Shown here: one piece after another, positions 17,521 to 27,128 of the stretch | Layout of the letters: each line of letters opens with the position of its first letter | How positions within the stretch are numbered: position 1 is the stretch's first letter | Translations under genes and position numbers: made by a program | NCBI RefSeq assembly: GCF_000331735.1 | Contig: NC_020126.1 | Coordinates: 1,364,001-1,428,000 of the forward strand | DNA: 64,000 bases | DNA from: Myxococcus stipitatus DSM 14675 | GTDB lineage: Bacteria > Myxococcota > Myxococcia > Myxococcales > Myxococcaceae | Direction of reading: 5' to 3' | The notes under the pieces: generated by a model | Told to the model about the DNA's origin: nothing | What the model saw: only the letters and a program-made list of their open reading frames with translations | The model's database searches: none

Positions 17521-18843
17521 TCACTGCTGGAAGTCGTAGACGCTGCCCAGCTTGAGGATTCGCGTCAGCTCGTCCAGCGCCGTCATCGTCTCGCGCGCGA
17601 GCTGTGGGTCCTGCAGGTCCTGGGGACGGAGCACGTCGCGGTAGTGGCGGCGCACCCAGGCGGCGAGCGACTCATGCAGGGCCGGCGAGTAGAAGACGTC
17701 GGCGTGGATGGCCTGGCGCTCGGCGTCCGTGAGCCACACGCGCTGGCGCAGGCAGGCGGGCCCACCGCCGTTGTTCATGGACTGGCGCACCTCCAGGTAG
17801 TGCACCGCCTTGACGGGGGTGTCCTCGGCCACCACGCGCTCCAGGAAGCCGCGCGCCGCGGGCGTCTCCCGGCTCTCCACCGGGGCGATGATGGCCATGG
17901 TGCCGTCCGGCAGCGTCAGCACCTGCGAGTTGAAGGGGTAGGCCTTCACGGCGTCCTTGGCCGGCAGCTCCGCGTTGCTGGCGACGACGGCGCGGAAGTC
18001 CGGGCCCAGCTTCTCGCGCAGCACCTGGAGCAGCCCCGGGTGGTCCACGAAGGCGAGCTCGTGCAGCATGAGGAAGCGCTCGTTGCCCACCGCCAGCACG
18101 TCCGTGTGGAAGGCCCCCGCGTCGATGCCGTCCGGGTGCTGCTGGGGGAAGAGGACGTGGTGCGCGTCGAGCTGGTGGAGCCGCGCGAGCGCCTGGCTGG
18201 ACTCCAGCGTCTGCCGGGCGGGGAAGCGCTTGGGGCCCTGCACGTCCTGCCACGCGCTGCGGCCCCAGGCGAGCAGGTGCACGCCCGCGTGTCCGGGCGT
18301 GGAGAGGCGGGTGTGGTTGGCCGCGCCCTCGTCCGCGAAGTGGCTGCCGGGCGGCAGCGGCGCGTGCACCGCGAAGTGCTTCTCGTCGGCGAAGATGGCG
18401 CGCAGCACCGCGTGCGTGGTGTCCGCCTCGAGGGCGCGGTGGAACATCTGCGAGAGGTTCGCGGGCGTCAGGTGCACGCGGCCGTCGGCCGTGTCGGCGC
18501 TGGGGGCCACGGTGGCGGCGTTGGCCGTCCACATGGAGGAGGCGCTGGAGGTGAGCCGCAGCAGGTGCTCGGCCTCGCGCGCGGCGCGGGTGATGACCTC
18601 CTCGTCCGTGCCGGTGAAGCCCAGCGTCCGCAGGGCCCGCAGCGACGGGCGAGGCTGCGGCGGCAGCACCGCCTGGCCGACGCCCAGGCCGGAGACGAAG
18701 CGCATCTTCTCCAGGCCCTGAAGTGCCGCTTCACGGGGATGGCTGGGCTCTCCGACGTGACTCTGGGACGCCAGGTTGCCGGGCGACAGGCCCGCGTAGT
18801 TGTGGGTAGGACCGACGAGGCCGTCGAAGTTGTATTCGCGCAT
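17521..18843 (-). CDS. astB: N-succinylarginine dihydrolase
   Basis: 440 residues, near the 447 of E. coli AstB. The start ATG at 18843 gives the almost invariant NFDGLVGPTHNYAGLS opening. Other matches: SSASSMWTANAATVAPSAD, DEGAANHTRL with the catalytic Glu, FHTDVLAV with the catalytic His near residue 246, and NNGGGPACLRQRV with the catalytic Cys near 360. It removes ammonia and CO2 from succinylarginine in the arginine succinyltransferase pathway. No other ast gene is visible in the window, so it stands alone here. It is divergent from the acyltransferase gene with only 5 bp between start codons. Confidence 0.96.
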   Translation of the reverse strand: MREYNFDGLVGPTHNYAGLSPGNLASQSHVGEPSHPREAALQGLEKMRFVSGLGVGQAVLPPQPRPSLRALRTLGFTGTDEEVITRAAREAEHLLRLTSSASSMWTANAATVAPSADTADGRVHLTPANLSQMFHRALEADTTHAVLRAIFADEKHFAVHAPLPPGSHFADEGAANHTRLSTPGHAGVHLLAWGRSAWQDVQGPKRFPARQTLESSQALARLHQLDAHHVLFPQQHPDGIDAGAFHTDVLAVGNERFLMLHELAFVDHPGLLQVLREKLGPDFRAVVASNAELPAKDAVKAYPFNSQVLTLPDGTMAIIAPVESRETPAARGFLERVVAEDTPVKAVHYLEVRQSMNNGGGPACLRQRVWLTDAERQAIHADVFYSPALHESLAAWVRRHYRDVLRPQDLQDPQLARETMTALDELTRILKLGSVYDFQQ

Positions 18844-18848
18844 GGGGT

Positions 18849-19814
18849 ATGGAGCGACTTGTGGAGCGTCCACCCTTAACAAAGCGCCTGAAACGTTTCC
18901 TCCGGTACGTGCTCATCCGGAGCGTCCTGTTGTGCCTTCAACCCCTGCCTCTGCGGTGGGCTCGGGGGCTGGGCTTCCTCCTGGGAGGATGGGCCTACGG
19001 CCTTGCGGGGGGCGAGCGCCGCAAGGCCCTGAAGTCCCTGGGCGTGGCCTTCCCCGAGAAGTCCGACGCGGAGCGGCAAGCCCTGGCCCGCGCCAGCTTC
19101 CGGCACCTGGGGGCGGCGGCGCTGGAGGTGGCCTGCACGGGGGCCCTGGACCGCGGGCTCGAGCAGTTGGTGGCATGGCCCGAAGAAGACAGGCGCGTGC
19201 TGGAGACGGCCCTGGCGCGCAAGAAGGGCGTCGTCTTCGTCTCCGGCCACGTGGGCAACTGGGAGCTGCTGGCCCGGCGCGTGGCGCGGGCGGGCTACCC
19301 GAGCCAGAGCATCGCGAAGGAGACCACGGACCCGCGCCTCACCGTGCTGGTGGAGCGGTTCCGGGCGCGCGGCGGCGTGCGCAGCATCTGGCGGGGGCAG
19401 GACGGCGCGGCGCGGGCCATGCTGAGGGCGCTGCGCGCGGGGGAAATCCTGGGGCTGCTCATCGACCAGGACACGAAGGTGCAGTCGCTCTTCGTGCCCT
19501 TCTTCGGGGAGCTGGCGGCGACGCCTCGCGCGGCGGCGGACCTGGCGGTGCGCACGGGCGCGGCGGTGGTGACGGGCTTCTGCCACCGGGTGGAGGGCGG
19601 CTACCGGCTGACGATGGAGGAGGTGCCCGTGCCGGCGCTGGAGGACCGCGAGGCCGCCGCGCTGGAGCTCACCCGGGCCTTGTCCGAGCGCATCGAGGCG
19701 GCCATCCGCCGCACCCCTGAACAGTGGGTGTGGATGCACCAGCGCTGGAAGACGCGTCCCCCGGCCGACACACAACCCGTGCTCGCGGAGGCGGCGCGGG
19801 CGCCAGCCGGGTGA
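18849..19814 (+). CDS. LpxL/HtrB-type lysophospholipid (late lipid A) acyltransferase
   Basis: 321 residues, family length. An N-terminal membrane anchor (YVLIRSVLLCLQPLPL) is followed by SGHVGNWELLARRV near residues 132-145, the HX4E catalytic dyad motif of lauroyl/myristoyl acyltransferases, then LLIDQDTKVQSLFVPFFGE and TPRAAADLAVRTGA. C-terminal EQWVWMHQRWKTRP is the characteristic W-x-H-x-RW block. It acylates a lipid A precursor at the inner membrane. It leads lptC, lptA and lptB, so lipid A finishing and LPS transport are likely co-transcribed. Confidence 0.92.
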   Translation: MERLVERPPLTKRLKRFLRYVLIRSVLLCLQPLPLRWARGLGFLLGGWAYGLAGGERRKALKSLGVAFPEKSDAERQALARASFRHLGAAALEVACTGALDRGLEQLVAWPEEDRRVLETALARKKGVVFVSGHVGNWELLARRVARAGYPSQSIAKETTDPRLTVLVERFRARGGVRSIWRGQDGAARAMLRALRAGEILGLLIDQDTKVQSLFVPFFGELAATPRAAADLAVRTGAAVVTGFCHRVEGGYRLTMEEVPVPALEDREAAALELTRALSERIEAAIRRTPEQWVWMHQRWKTRPPADTQPVLAEAARAPAG

Positions 19815-19827
19815 TAGAAGGCCCCTC

Positions 19828-20385
19828 GTGCCGCGCATGTCCGTCCGTCTCCTCGCCGTGTGCCTCCTCGTCGCCGCGTGCAAGCCCCGCCGCGAGACGG
19901 AAGGGGGCTCCGAGCAGCCCCCGCCCCAGGTGGTGCTGCACGGCGCGCGCATGATGTCCTACGAGGGCGAGCGCCTCACCCTGTCCGGCCACGCCGAGCG
20001 GCTGACGTACCAGCGCGCGGGCGGCGACGTCCTGGCCACCCACGCCACGCTGCGGGTCCCCCCGGGCACCACCGAGGAGGGCATGTCGGTGGGCACCGAG
20101 AAGGGCATGGATATCAGCGCCCCGAATATGGAGGGCAGTCTGGCGTCCAAGCAGATGGTGGCCTCCGGTGGAGTGGTGGTGCGCACGGGGGATGGGATGG
20201 TGGTGGAGACGCCTCGGCTGACCTACGACGCCCTCGAGAAGGGGGCGCACGGCAACGAGGGCGTGGTGGTGCGTGGGCCGGATTACCGTCTGCGGGCGGA
20301 CCGCTTCGAGCTGTCCTTCCCGGATGAGACATTCACCTTCGCGGGCTCGGTGGAGACCGTGCTGGGAGCTTCTGAGCGTGATTGA
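19828..20385 (+). CDS. lptC: LPS export protein LptC
   Basis: 185 residues from GTG 19828, with AAGG 6 nt upstream; ATG 19837 is an in-frame alternative. The N-terminus has a short hydrophobic segment ending in VAAC, a lipobox rather than the usual single-helix anchor, so it may be a lipoprotein. The remainder is the repeated beta pattern of the LptC/OstA jellyroll (SYEGERLTLSGHAERLTYQ, VETPRLTYDALEKGAHG, GPDYRLRADRFEL). LptC bridges the LptBFG transporter and the LptA periplasmic span. Its stop overlaps lptA, which starts 8 nt earlier. Confidence 0.87.
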   Translation: MPRMSVRLLAVCLLVAACKPRRETEGGSEQPPPQVVLHGARMMSYEGERLTLSGHAERLTYQRAGGDVLATHATLRVPPGTTEEGMSVGTEKGMDISAPNMEGSLASKQMVASGGVVVRTGDGMVVETPRLTYDALEKGAHGNEGVVVRGPDYRLRADRFELSFPDETFTFAGSVETVLGASERD

Positions 20386-20971
20386 GTTCCTCGTGATGGC
20401 CTTCTTCGTGGCGCAGCCGATGCCGGCCGCGGCCGCGCCCACCGATGGCGGGACGCCTCCCGCCGCGGACGCGGGCAGTGCCAGCCAGAGCCCCCTGGGC
20501 CCGGTGGACCTGAAGGAGCCGGTGCAGATCACCGCCGACCTCATCGAGGGGGGCAAGTCGCAGGCGACGCTCACGGGCAACGTGAAGGTGACGCACCGGA
20601 CGCTCGTCCTGAAGTGCGACCGGATGACGGCCTACTTCACCCAGCCGCGCGTGGTGACGCGCGTGGTGTGCACGGGCGGAGTCAACGCCGTGGACGGGGA
20701 CCGCATGGCCCGCGGCGAGCGCGCCGAGTACGACGTGGCCAGCGGCGTGCTCGTCGTCACCGGCTCCCCCGAGGCGCGCCAGGGCACCACGTACATGCGC
20801 GGGACGAAGGTCCGCCTCACCCTGGGGAGTGAGCGGCTGGACGTGGAGAACGCCGTCATCATCTTCGAGTCCCCGCCGGCCTCCCCCGCGCCGTCCAAGC
20901 GCAAGGGCGCGTCCGCGCCGGGCCGCCCCTCGCCCGCGCCCGTGGAGCCCGGCAAGGCCCCCGCGCGATGA
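20378..20971 (+). CDS. lptA: LPS transport periplasmic protein LptA
   Basis: 197 residues from GTG 20378, with GGGAG about 8 nt upstream; the start overlaps lptC by 8 nt. Signal peptide ends at PMPAAAA. The mature part carries the OstA/LptA repeat ([33 protein letters not shown]: residues about 48-80) and RMTAYF, which build the jellyroll bridge carrying LPS across the periplasm. The C-terminal 35 residues are a basic, proline-rich tail not found in E. coli LptA. Its stop overlaps the lptB start (ATGA). Confidence 0.88.
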   Translation: MIEFLVMAFFVAQPMPAAAAPTDGGTPPAADAGSASQSPLGPVDLKEPVQITADLIEGGKSQATLTGNVKVTHRTLVLKCDRMTAYFTQPRVVTRVVCTGGVNAVDGDRMARGERAEYDVASGVLVVTGSPEARQGTTYMRGTKVRLTLGSERLDVENAVIIFESPPASPAPSKRKGASAPGRPSPAPVEPGKAPAR

Positions 20972-21714
20972 GCGACGACGCGAAGCTGTACGCCGAGGGC
21001 CTGAAGAAGGCCTTTCGTGGCCGCCAGGTCGTCAATGGCGTCTCCTTCACCGTGTCCCCGGGCGAGGTGGTGGGCCTCTTGGGCCCCAACGGCGCCGGCA
21101 AGACGACCAGCTTCAACATGGTGGTGGGCCTGGTGACGCCCGACGGGGGCCGCGTGCGCATTGGCGACGAGGACCTCACGCACCTGCCCATGCACCGCCG
21201 CGCGCGCCGGGGCGTGGGCTACCTGCCCCAGGAAGCCTCCGTCTTCCGCAAGCTCACCGTGCGCGACAACTTCCTGGCCGTGCTGGAGCTCCAGAAGGGC
21301 CTGGACAAGCGCGCGCGGGAGGCTCGCGCCACCGCCATCCTCGACGAGTTCGGCCTCTCCCACGTGGCCGAGTCCCTGGGCGGCACCCTCTCCGGCGGCG
21401 AGCGGCGGCGCGCCGAGATTGCCCGGAGCCTCCTGCCGTCCCCCCGCTTCATCCTCTTCGACGAGCCCTTCGCCGGCGTGGACCCCATCAACGTGGGCGA
21501 CCTCCAGCGGCAGATATTCCTCCTCCGCGAGCGCGGACTGGGCGTCCTCATCACGGACCACAATGTCCAGGACACCCTGGGCATCTGTGACAGGGCGTAC
21601 ATCATCACACAAGGGCAGATCCTGGAGGAGGGGACCCCGGCGGAGATTGCCGCCTCCCCTCGCGCCCGCGCCGTCTACCTGGGGGAGCGGTTCCGTCTCC
21701 AGGAACCCGTCTAA
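20968..21714 (+). CDS. lptB: LPS export ABC transporter ATP-binding protein LptB
   Basis: 248 residues, full family length. Walker [11 protein letters not shown] near residue 40; Q-loop [15 protein letters not shown]; signature [14 protein letters not shown]; Walker [15 protein letters not shown]; switch His in [17 protein letters not shown] and FAGVDPI are LptB-specific features. It powers LPS extraction by LptFG, which are not in this window. Translation is coupled to lptA. In many Gram-negatives, lptB is followed by rpoN, as it is here. Confidence 0.97.
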   Translation: MSDDAKLYAEGLKKAFRGRQVVNGVSFTVSPGEVVGLLGPNGAGKTTSFNMVVGLVTPDGGRVRIGDEDLTHLPMHRRARRGVGYLPQEASVFRKLTVRDNFLAVLELQKGLDKRAREARATAILDEFGLSHVAESLGGTLSGGERRRAEIARSLLPSPRFILFDEPFAGVDPINVGDLQRQIFLLRERGLGVLITDHNVQDTLGICDRAYIITQGQILEEGTPAEIAASPRARAVYLGERFRLQEPV

Positions 21715-21718
21715 GGAC

Positions 21719-21737
21719 GGCTGGCCTTCGGCCAACC
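21719..21737. terminator. Hairpin after lptB
   Basis: GGCTGGCC (21719-21726) pairs with GGCCAACC (21730-21737) with one mismatch and a 3-nt loop, 5 nt after the lptB stop. No T run follows, so termination would be weak. Confidence 0.35.
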
Positions 21738-21792
21738 GAATGCATAGACTCCTGTTGGCCCCGCTTTTGCGTCGACAGGCCAACACGCCCGG

Positions 21793-21818
21793 GCTACGCT
21801 GAGCGTAGCTAAGCTACG
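21793..21818. promoter_or_regulatory. Two overlapping 7-bp palindromes upstream of rpoN
   Basis: GCTACGC (21793-21799) and GCGTAGC (21803-21809) are perfect inverted repeats around TGA. CGTAGCT (21804-21810) and AGCTACG (21812-21818) are a second perfect pair around one A. The middle arm is shared, so only one hairpin can form at a time. It lies about 80 bp before the candidate rpoN promoter. Confidence 0.45.
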
Positions 21819-21898
21819 GGTTTCCTTGCGAATTTCTGAGTATGCAAGCAAGGGACCACGTTTCCGCCACTAGACGTAGACAGGGTGCCTTGTTACGT

Positions 21899-21914
21899 TG
21901 GCACGGTCTTTGAT
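21899..21914 (+). promoter_or_regulatory. Sigma-54-like promoter of rpoN
   Basis: TGGCACGGTCTTTGAT: the -24 element TGGCACG is perfect and the spacing to the -12 element is exact, but the -12 dinucleotide is GA where consensus has GC. It would place a start of transcription near 21925 and the ATG about 37 nt later, hinting at autoregulation. Confidence 0.45.
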
Positions 21915-21961
21915 TGGTCCCGCGCGGCATTGGGGCTGAATCACTTGGGAGACCCTGTCTC

Positions 21962-23479
<1,518 letters not shown>

Positions 23480-23528
23480 GTTTCCGGCAAGTGGCTCTTG
23501 TCCGTCAGGGTGCTGGCGGACACAGTCA

Positions 23529-23547
23529 GGGGCGCCATGAGCGCCCC
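23529..23547 (+). promoter_or_regulatory. Hairpin over GNAT start codon / rpoN terminator
   Basis: GGGGCGC (23529-23535) and GCGCCCC (23541-23547) form a perfect 7-bp stem. The loop CATGA holds the ATG of the next gene and the stem holds its AGGGG ribosome site. A T-rich stretch (TATTTCTTT) follows, so it also looks like an intrinsic terminator for rpoN. Confidence 0.6.
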
Positions 23548-24184
23548 TATTTCTTTCGAGACCGATGCCGGTGTCCCTCGTCGGGAGCTGGTTCCCCTGG
23601 TGGCCCCGCCCGTCGTGCTGGAGGGGCGCACCGTGCGGCTTGCGCCCTTGGGGTTGGAGCACGCCCAGGCCCTGGCCTCGCTGTGTGAGGACTCCCTCTT
23701 CGCGTACTTCTCCGTGGTGCTGCGCACCCAGGAGGACGTGGAGCGGTTCATCACCCGCGCGCTCGAGGCCGCGCGGAAGGGCACCGAGCGCCCCTTCGTC
23801 ATCCTGGAGCGCGAGACGGGGCAGCCGGTGGGCACCACGAGCTATCTCGACATCCAGCGGGACTTCCGGACGCTGGAGATTGGCTGGACGTGGCTGGGCC
23901 GCCGGGTGTGGCGCACGCGCGTCAACACCGAGTCCAAGTACCTGCTCCTGCGCCACGCCTTCGAGACGCTCGACGTCATGCGCGTGCAGCTCAAGACGGA
24001 CCGGCGCAACGCGCGCTCCCGCGCGGCCATCGAGCGGATGGGGGGGAAGCTGGAGGGCATCCTCCGCAACCACATGCTGGTGCGCGGTGGGGTGGTTCGC
24101 GACAGCGCCTACTACGGCATCGTCGACACCGAGTGGCCCGAGGTGAAGGCCCGGCTGGAAGGCTTCCTCCAGCAAGGTGCTTGA
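23537..24184 (+). CDS. GNAT acetyltransferase (RimJ/RimL-like)
   Basis: 215 residues. LEGRTVRLAPLGLEHAQAL opens the GNAT fold; VGTTSYLDIQRDFRTLEIGWTWLGRRVWRT covers the beta4-beta5 region; VNTESKYLLLRHAFETLDVMRVQL and NARSRAAIERMGGKLEG (near residues 150-166) are the acetyl-CoA pyrophosphate-binding helix and the N-R-S-AIERMG block typical of ribosomal-protein/aminoglycoside-type acetyltransferases. Substrate unknown. The start codon lies in the loop of a stable hairpin that masks its ribosome site, suggesting low or regulated translation. The gene follows rpoN by 57 bp. Confidence 0.88.
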   Translation: MSAPISFETDAGVPRRELVPLVAPPVVLEGRTVRLAPLGLEHAQALASLCEDSLFAYFSVVLRTQEDVERFITRALEAARKGTERPFVILERETGQPVGTTSYLDIQRDFRTLEIGWTWLGRRVWRTRVNTESKYLLLRHAFETLDVMRVQLKTDRRNARSRAAIERMGGKLEGILRNHMLVRGGVVRDSAYYGIVDTEWPEVKARLEGFLQQGA

Positions 24185-24276
24185 GCGAGCAGGCGAGCGC
24201 GCCATGGTGGGAAAGGGGGCGGGGTGCGCCGTTCTGCTCCCTGTTCTCGGGGGCGGTGGGTATAGGGTGGCCGCGT

Positions 24277-25062
24277 ATGCACTCTTCCTCTCGTCGTTGT
24301 GCTTCCGGCGTGGTGCCGGGTGTCCTGGTCGCGGTGGGCCTGCTGTCCGCCGGCTGTGGTGACTCGCTGACCACGGAGCACGTGGACCTGGCGGGGCTCT
24401 CGGACCGCACCCTCACGTATTCCCTCGCGGACGTGGACCTGTTCGAGGTGCCCCAGGCCCCGGGCTCCCACCGCGTCACCGTCACCTTCTCCCAGGCGAG
24501 CGGTGAGCGCTGCACGCGGCTGAAGGATGGCGCCACCGCGACGTTCAACGGGCTGCCCATGAAGCTGGAGCAGGGCGGCGTCGACAGCACCGCGGGCCGC
24601 GACCTGTGCATGCCCACTCGCGCCATCTTCGACTACAACCCGGACGAGTGGGCGCAGCTGCCGCCCGCGGATGCGCTCATCGCCATCCAGGACGCGAGCC
24701 ACTCTGTGCTGTTGACGGCGAAGAACGGTCAGGCCAAGCGCTCGTTCACGTTCGAGGGCCCCGTTCCCCTCGAGCGGATGCTGCGAGGCCAGACGTACTC
24801 GTTCCGCTGGGCACCCGCGGGAGAGGAGCTCGAGGCGGCGGGGGCTTCGCTGTTGCCCGAGGGCGGCGTGGTGACGGCGCAGCTGAGCGTGGTGAAGAAG
24901 GAGAACCGCATCACCTTCACCGTGCCCGCGCAGCTGGGGCCGGCCACCCACCTCTTGACGCTGAAGGGAGAGGTCGACGCCGAGGTGACGGAGTGCGTGG
25001 GCGTGGCGAATTGCCGAGGCGCCTACTTCCATTCCCAGGAGCAGGTCGTCGCCGTTCAGTAG
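24277..25062 (+). CDS. Hypothetical lipoprotein
   Basis: 261 residues. A basic start and hydrophobic stretch end in the lipobox LLSAGCG, so it is predicted to be lipidated. The mature region is beta-rich with scattered cysteines (ERCTRL, RDLCMP, TECVGVANCRG), which may form disulfides. I recognise no domain. It lies downstream of the GNAT gene in the rpoN-hpf interval. High GC at third positions supports coding. Start: ATG at 24277; the frame extends upstream, but only this ATG produces the signal peptide. Confidence 0.75.
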   Translation: MHSSSRRCASGVVPGVLVAVGLLSAGCGDSLTTEHVDLAGLSDRTLTYSLADVDLFEVPQAPGSHRVTVTFSQASGERCTRLKDGATATFNGLPMKLEQGGVDSTAGRDLCMPTRAIFDYNPDEWAQLPPADALIAIQDASHSVLLTAKNGQAKRSFTFEGPVPLERMLRGQTYSFRWAPAGEELEAAGASLLPEGGVVTAQLSVVKKENRITFTVPAQLGPATHLLTLKGEVDAEVTECVGVANCRGAYFHSQEQVVAVQ

Positions 25063-25290
25063 TCAAGACGGGAGGGCCCGGGGAGGACGGCTGCTCGCTT
25101 GTGCCCGTGTCTCACGCCACCCAGCGTGTTTCACGGGCTCATGGCACGGAGCATGAATCCGAGGGGCCAAGATTCTTGTGCCCCGCATGGAGGCGTGCCA
25201 GCGACGCCGCGTGACGCCGTGATGTCAGGCCCCGGACGGGTGGTGAGCTTGGGAAGAGTCAACCCGGGGGGATGGGTTGCTTTCCAGACG

Positions 25291-25305
25291 TCAGAACGTT
25301 TCTGA
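25291..25305. promoter_or_regulatory. Perfect palindrome upstream of hpf
   Basis: TCAGAA (25291-25296) and TTCTGA (25300-25305) flank CGT. It is AT-richer than its surroundings and 26 bp before the hpf ribosome site; a candidate operator. Confidence 0.35.
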
Positions 25306-25345
25306 TCTGTCACGCAGCTCCCCTCACCCTAGGAGGCAGCCACGC

Positions 25346-26008
25346 ATGCAGTTCAACATCACCTTCCGTCAGTTCGGGGCGTCGGATTCCCTCAAAGAAT
25401 ACGCACGCGAGAAGGTCGAGCGGGTGAACAAGCTGTTGGACAGAGCAGGAGAGGCACACGTCGTACTGTCGTTGGAGCGTCACCTCCACCACGCGGACAT
25501 CACCATCCACTCCGGCGCCTGGGTGCTTCGCGGGCGCGACAAGAGCGATGACATGTACGCGTCCATCGACCTGGCGATGGACAAGATCGAGCGCCAGCTG
25601 CGCCGGTACCGGGACAAGCTGAAGACGCATCACGGCCGCGAGCGCGTGCACCACCGGCAGGACCTGGTGAATCACCTGAAGGTGCGCCACGCCGTCTTCG
25701 AGGTGCCCGACGCGGAGGAGCCCGCCGCGAAGCCCACGCCCGAAGCGCCGGTGGCGAAGGTGGTGGAGTCGGCCGCGTCCACGCCCATCTCCGCCGCGAC
25801 GCGCGTGGTGCGCGCCACGCAGCTCACCGTCAAGCCGCTGTCGGTGGACGAGGCGGTGATGCAGATGAACCTGATGAACAACGACTTCTACGTGTTCCAC
25901 AACGTGGAGTCGGATGCGCTGGGCATCATCTACCGGCGCAAGGATGGCCAGTACGGCCTCATCGAGCCCCATGAGCCGCCCGCGATGGCGGCCGCCACGG
26001 GCACCTGA
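25346..26008 (+). CDS. hpf: Long ribosome hibernation promoting factor
   Basis: 220 residues; AGGAGG lies 9 nt before the ATG. The N-terminal S30AE/RaiA domain (residues 1-105) has MQFNITFRQFGASDSLKEYAREKVERV and the basic helix IERQLRRYRDKLKTHH. An Ala/Pro/Glu linker (about 125-160) leads to the C-terminal dimerisation domain: VKPLSVDEAVMQMNLMNNDFYVFHN, then GIIYRRKDGQYGLIEP. The long form alone can pair 70S ribosomes into 100S dimers in slow growth. rpoN, hpf and ptsN are neighbours in many Proteobacteria; here the order is kept but other genes intervene. Confidence 0.96.
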   Translation: MQFNITFRQFGASDSLKEYAREKVERVNKLLDRAGEAHVVLSLERHLHHADITIHSGAWVLRGRDKSDDMYASIDLAMDKIERQLRRYRDKLKTHHGRERVHHRQDLVNHLKVRHAVFEVPDAEEPAAKPTPEAPVAKVVESAASTPISAATRVVRATQLTVKPLSVDEAVMQMNLMNNDFYVFHNVESDALGIIYRRKDGQYGLIEPHEPPAMAAATGT

Positions 26009-26022
26009 GCCCTGAAAAGAAT

Positions 26023-26057
26023 CGCGCTCCGCCTCTCCCTCGAGAAGGCGGAGCGCG
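26023..26057 (-). terminator. Long hairpin after hpf
   Basis: CGCGCTCCGCC (26023-26033) pairs perfectly with GGCGGAGCGCG (26047-26057); four more pairs can form in the loop. On the minus strand it is followed by a T-rich ATTCTTTTC, so it best terminates leftward transcription, while the stem can also stop hpf. Confidence 0.6.
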
Positions 26058-26215
26058 AACGCCCTCGGCCGATGTGGCGAGGGCGCTGTCCCCTGCGATG
26101 GATGCCAGTCGGCGCCCGTGGTCGGCCACGAGCACCGGGTCCCCCCTGCCAGAGCAGGTGCATCCGAGGGGAAGAACGTCCGGCCTTCCGCCGCATATCG
26201 CCCGCTCGAAAAGAC

Positions 26216-26253
26216 GACGCGCCCCACCTCTCCCCTGGGAGATGGAGCGCGTC
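26216..26253 (-). terminator. Hairpin after minus-strand lipoprotein gene
   Basis: GACGCGC (26216-26222) pairs with GCGCGTC (26247-26253), and pairing continues inward with two mismatches. Minus-strand flank is CTTTTCG. It lies 33 bp past the stop of the 26286-26894 gene. Confidence 0.6.
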
Positions 26254-26285
26254 CGTGGAGCCTGGACTCGGGGGCCCTGTAAGAC

Positions 26286-26894
26286 TCAGTTGGAGCGGAC
26301 GGTCGCGAGGTCGCGATGGTCGCTCTGGAAGCTGGAGACGGCCGCGCTGGGCACCCCCGCGGGCGTGCGGGTGTTGAGGAGCGCCAGCGTCATCAGCGCG
26401 GCCCGCTCGCCCAGGGAGCGCTCGAAGAGGCGGGCCGGGAAGGCCACGCTGAAGTCCTGCTCCACCGAGCCGCCGCAGCTCCGGGAACCCGACAGGGCGT
26501 CGCCGTCGCGCTTGAGGACGAAGGCGCAGGGGCCCACGCGCCCGTGCAGCCACGTGCCGTCCTCGGTGAGGTCCGTGGCCAGGCCCGCGAAGGTGCCCCA
26601 CACGCGGGTGTCATCGCCTTCGGCCAGCTCCAGCCGCGTCGACTGGTTGGCCACCGTGCCCGTCATCGTCTGGTAGTCCCATTCGAGCGACACAGGCAGC
26701 CTTCGGTAGCGGCCATGCATGCCCGTCTGCGCGATGCTCAGCGTGGAGGTGGGGCCGGTGATGGAGTCATCCGCCAGGCTCAGCGACTCCTCGGCCGCGT
26801 CGCCCAGGGGCGCGCCCTGGCGCGTGGTGGCGCAGCCCGTGGCCAGCACGGACACTGTCAAAAGGACAAGACTCGAGCTCAACGGTCGCTTCAT
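26286..26894 (-). CDS. Hypothetical lipoprotein
   Basis: 202 residues from ATG 26894, with GGAG 8 nt upstream. Signal: MKRPLSSSLVLLTVSVLATG followed by C, a good lipobox. The mature protein has a predicted beta-sheet core (MTGTVANQSTRLELAEG, TWLHGRVGPCAFVLKRDGDALSGSRSC) with two cysteines, then an amphipathic helix FPARLFERSLGERAALMTLALL. No family recognised. It is monocistronic, with a hairpin terminator downstream and hpf converging on it. Confidence 0.72.
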   Translation of the reverse strand: MKRPLSSSLVLLTVSVLATGCATTRQGAPLGDAAEESLSLADDSITGPTSTLSIAQTGMHGRYRRLPVSLEWDYQTMTGTVANQSTRLELAEGDDTRVWGTFAGLATDLTEDGTWLHGRVGPCAFVLKRDGDALSGSRSCGGSVEQDFSVAFPARLFERSLGERAALMTLALLNTRTPAGVPSAAVSSFQSDHRDLATVRSN

Positions 26895-27128
26895 GGCGGT
26901 CGCTCCGTTTTCTTGGATTCGTGTGGGGTTCACTGGAGAAAACGGTCGGCGAGGGAGCGCATATCGCCCCCGGGTACGGGAGGGGAGGCGGGCAGGGGTG
27001 GTCCGAAGACCCCCCATCCCCTGACGCGCAGTGAGCGGCCATGGTGCTGGGACGGCAGGGGACCCTTGCACTAAAGAAGGGTGAGGAGTAATTGCGGCCA
27101 TCTCAGGAGCGCCAGCGCGGGAGCGTCA

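Noticed and set aside
25267..25281. Sigma-54-like site upstream of hpf
   Set aside because: TTGCT and GG spacing fit, but the -24 element is only a G run (CGGGGG), so it is not convincing.
27054..27070. Possible sigma-54 site before ptsN (TTGCAC)
   Set aside because: The only GG pairs are at wrong spacing (12 instead of 10).
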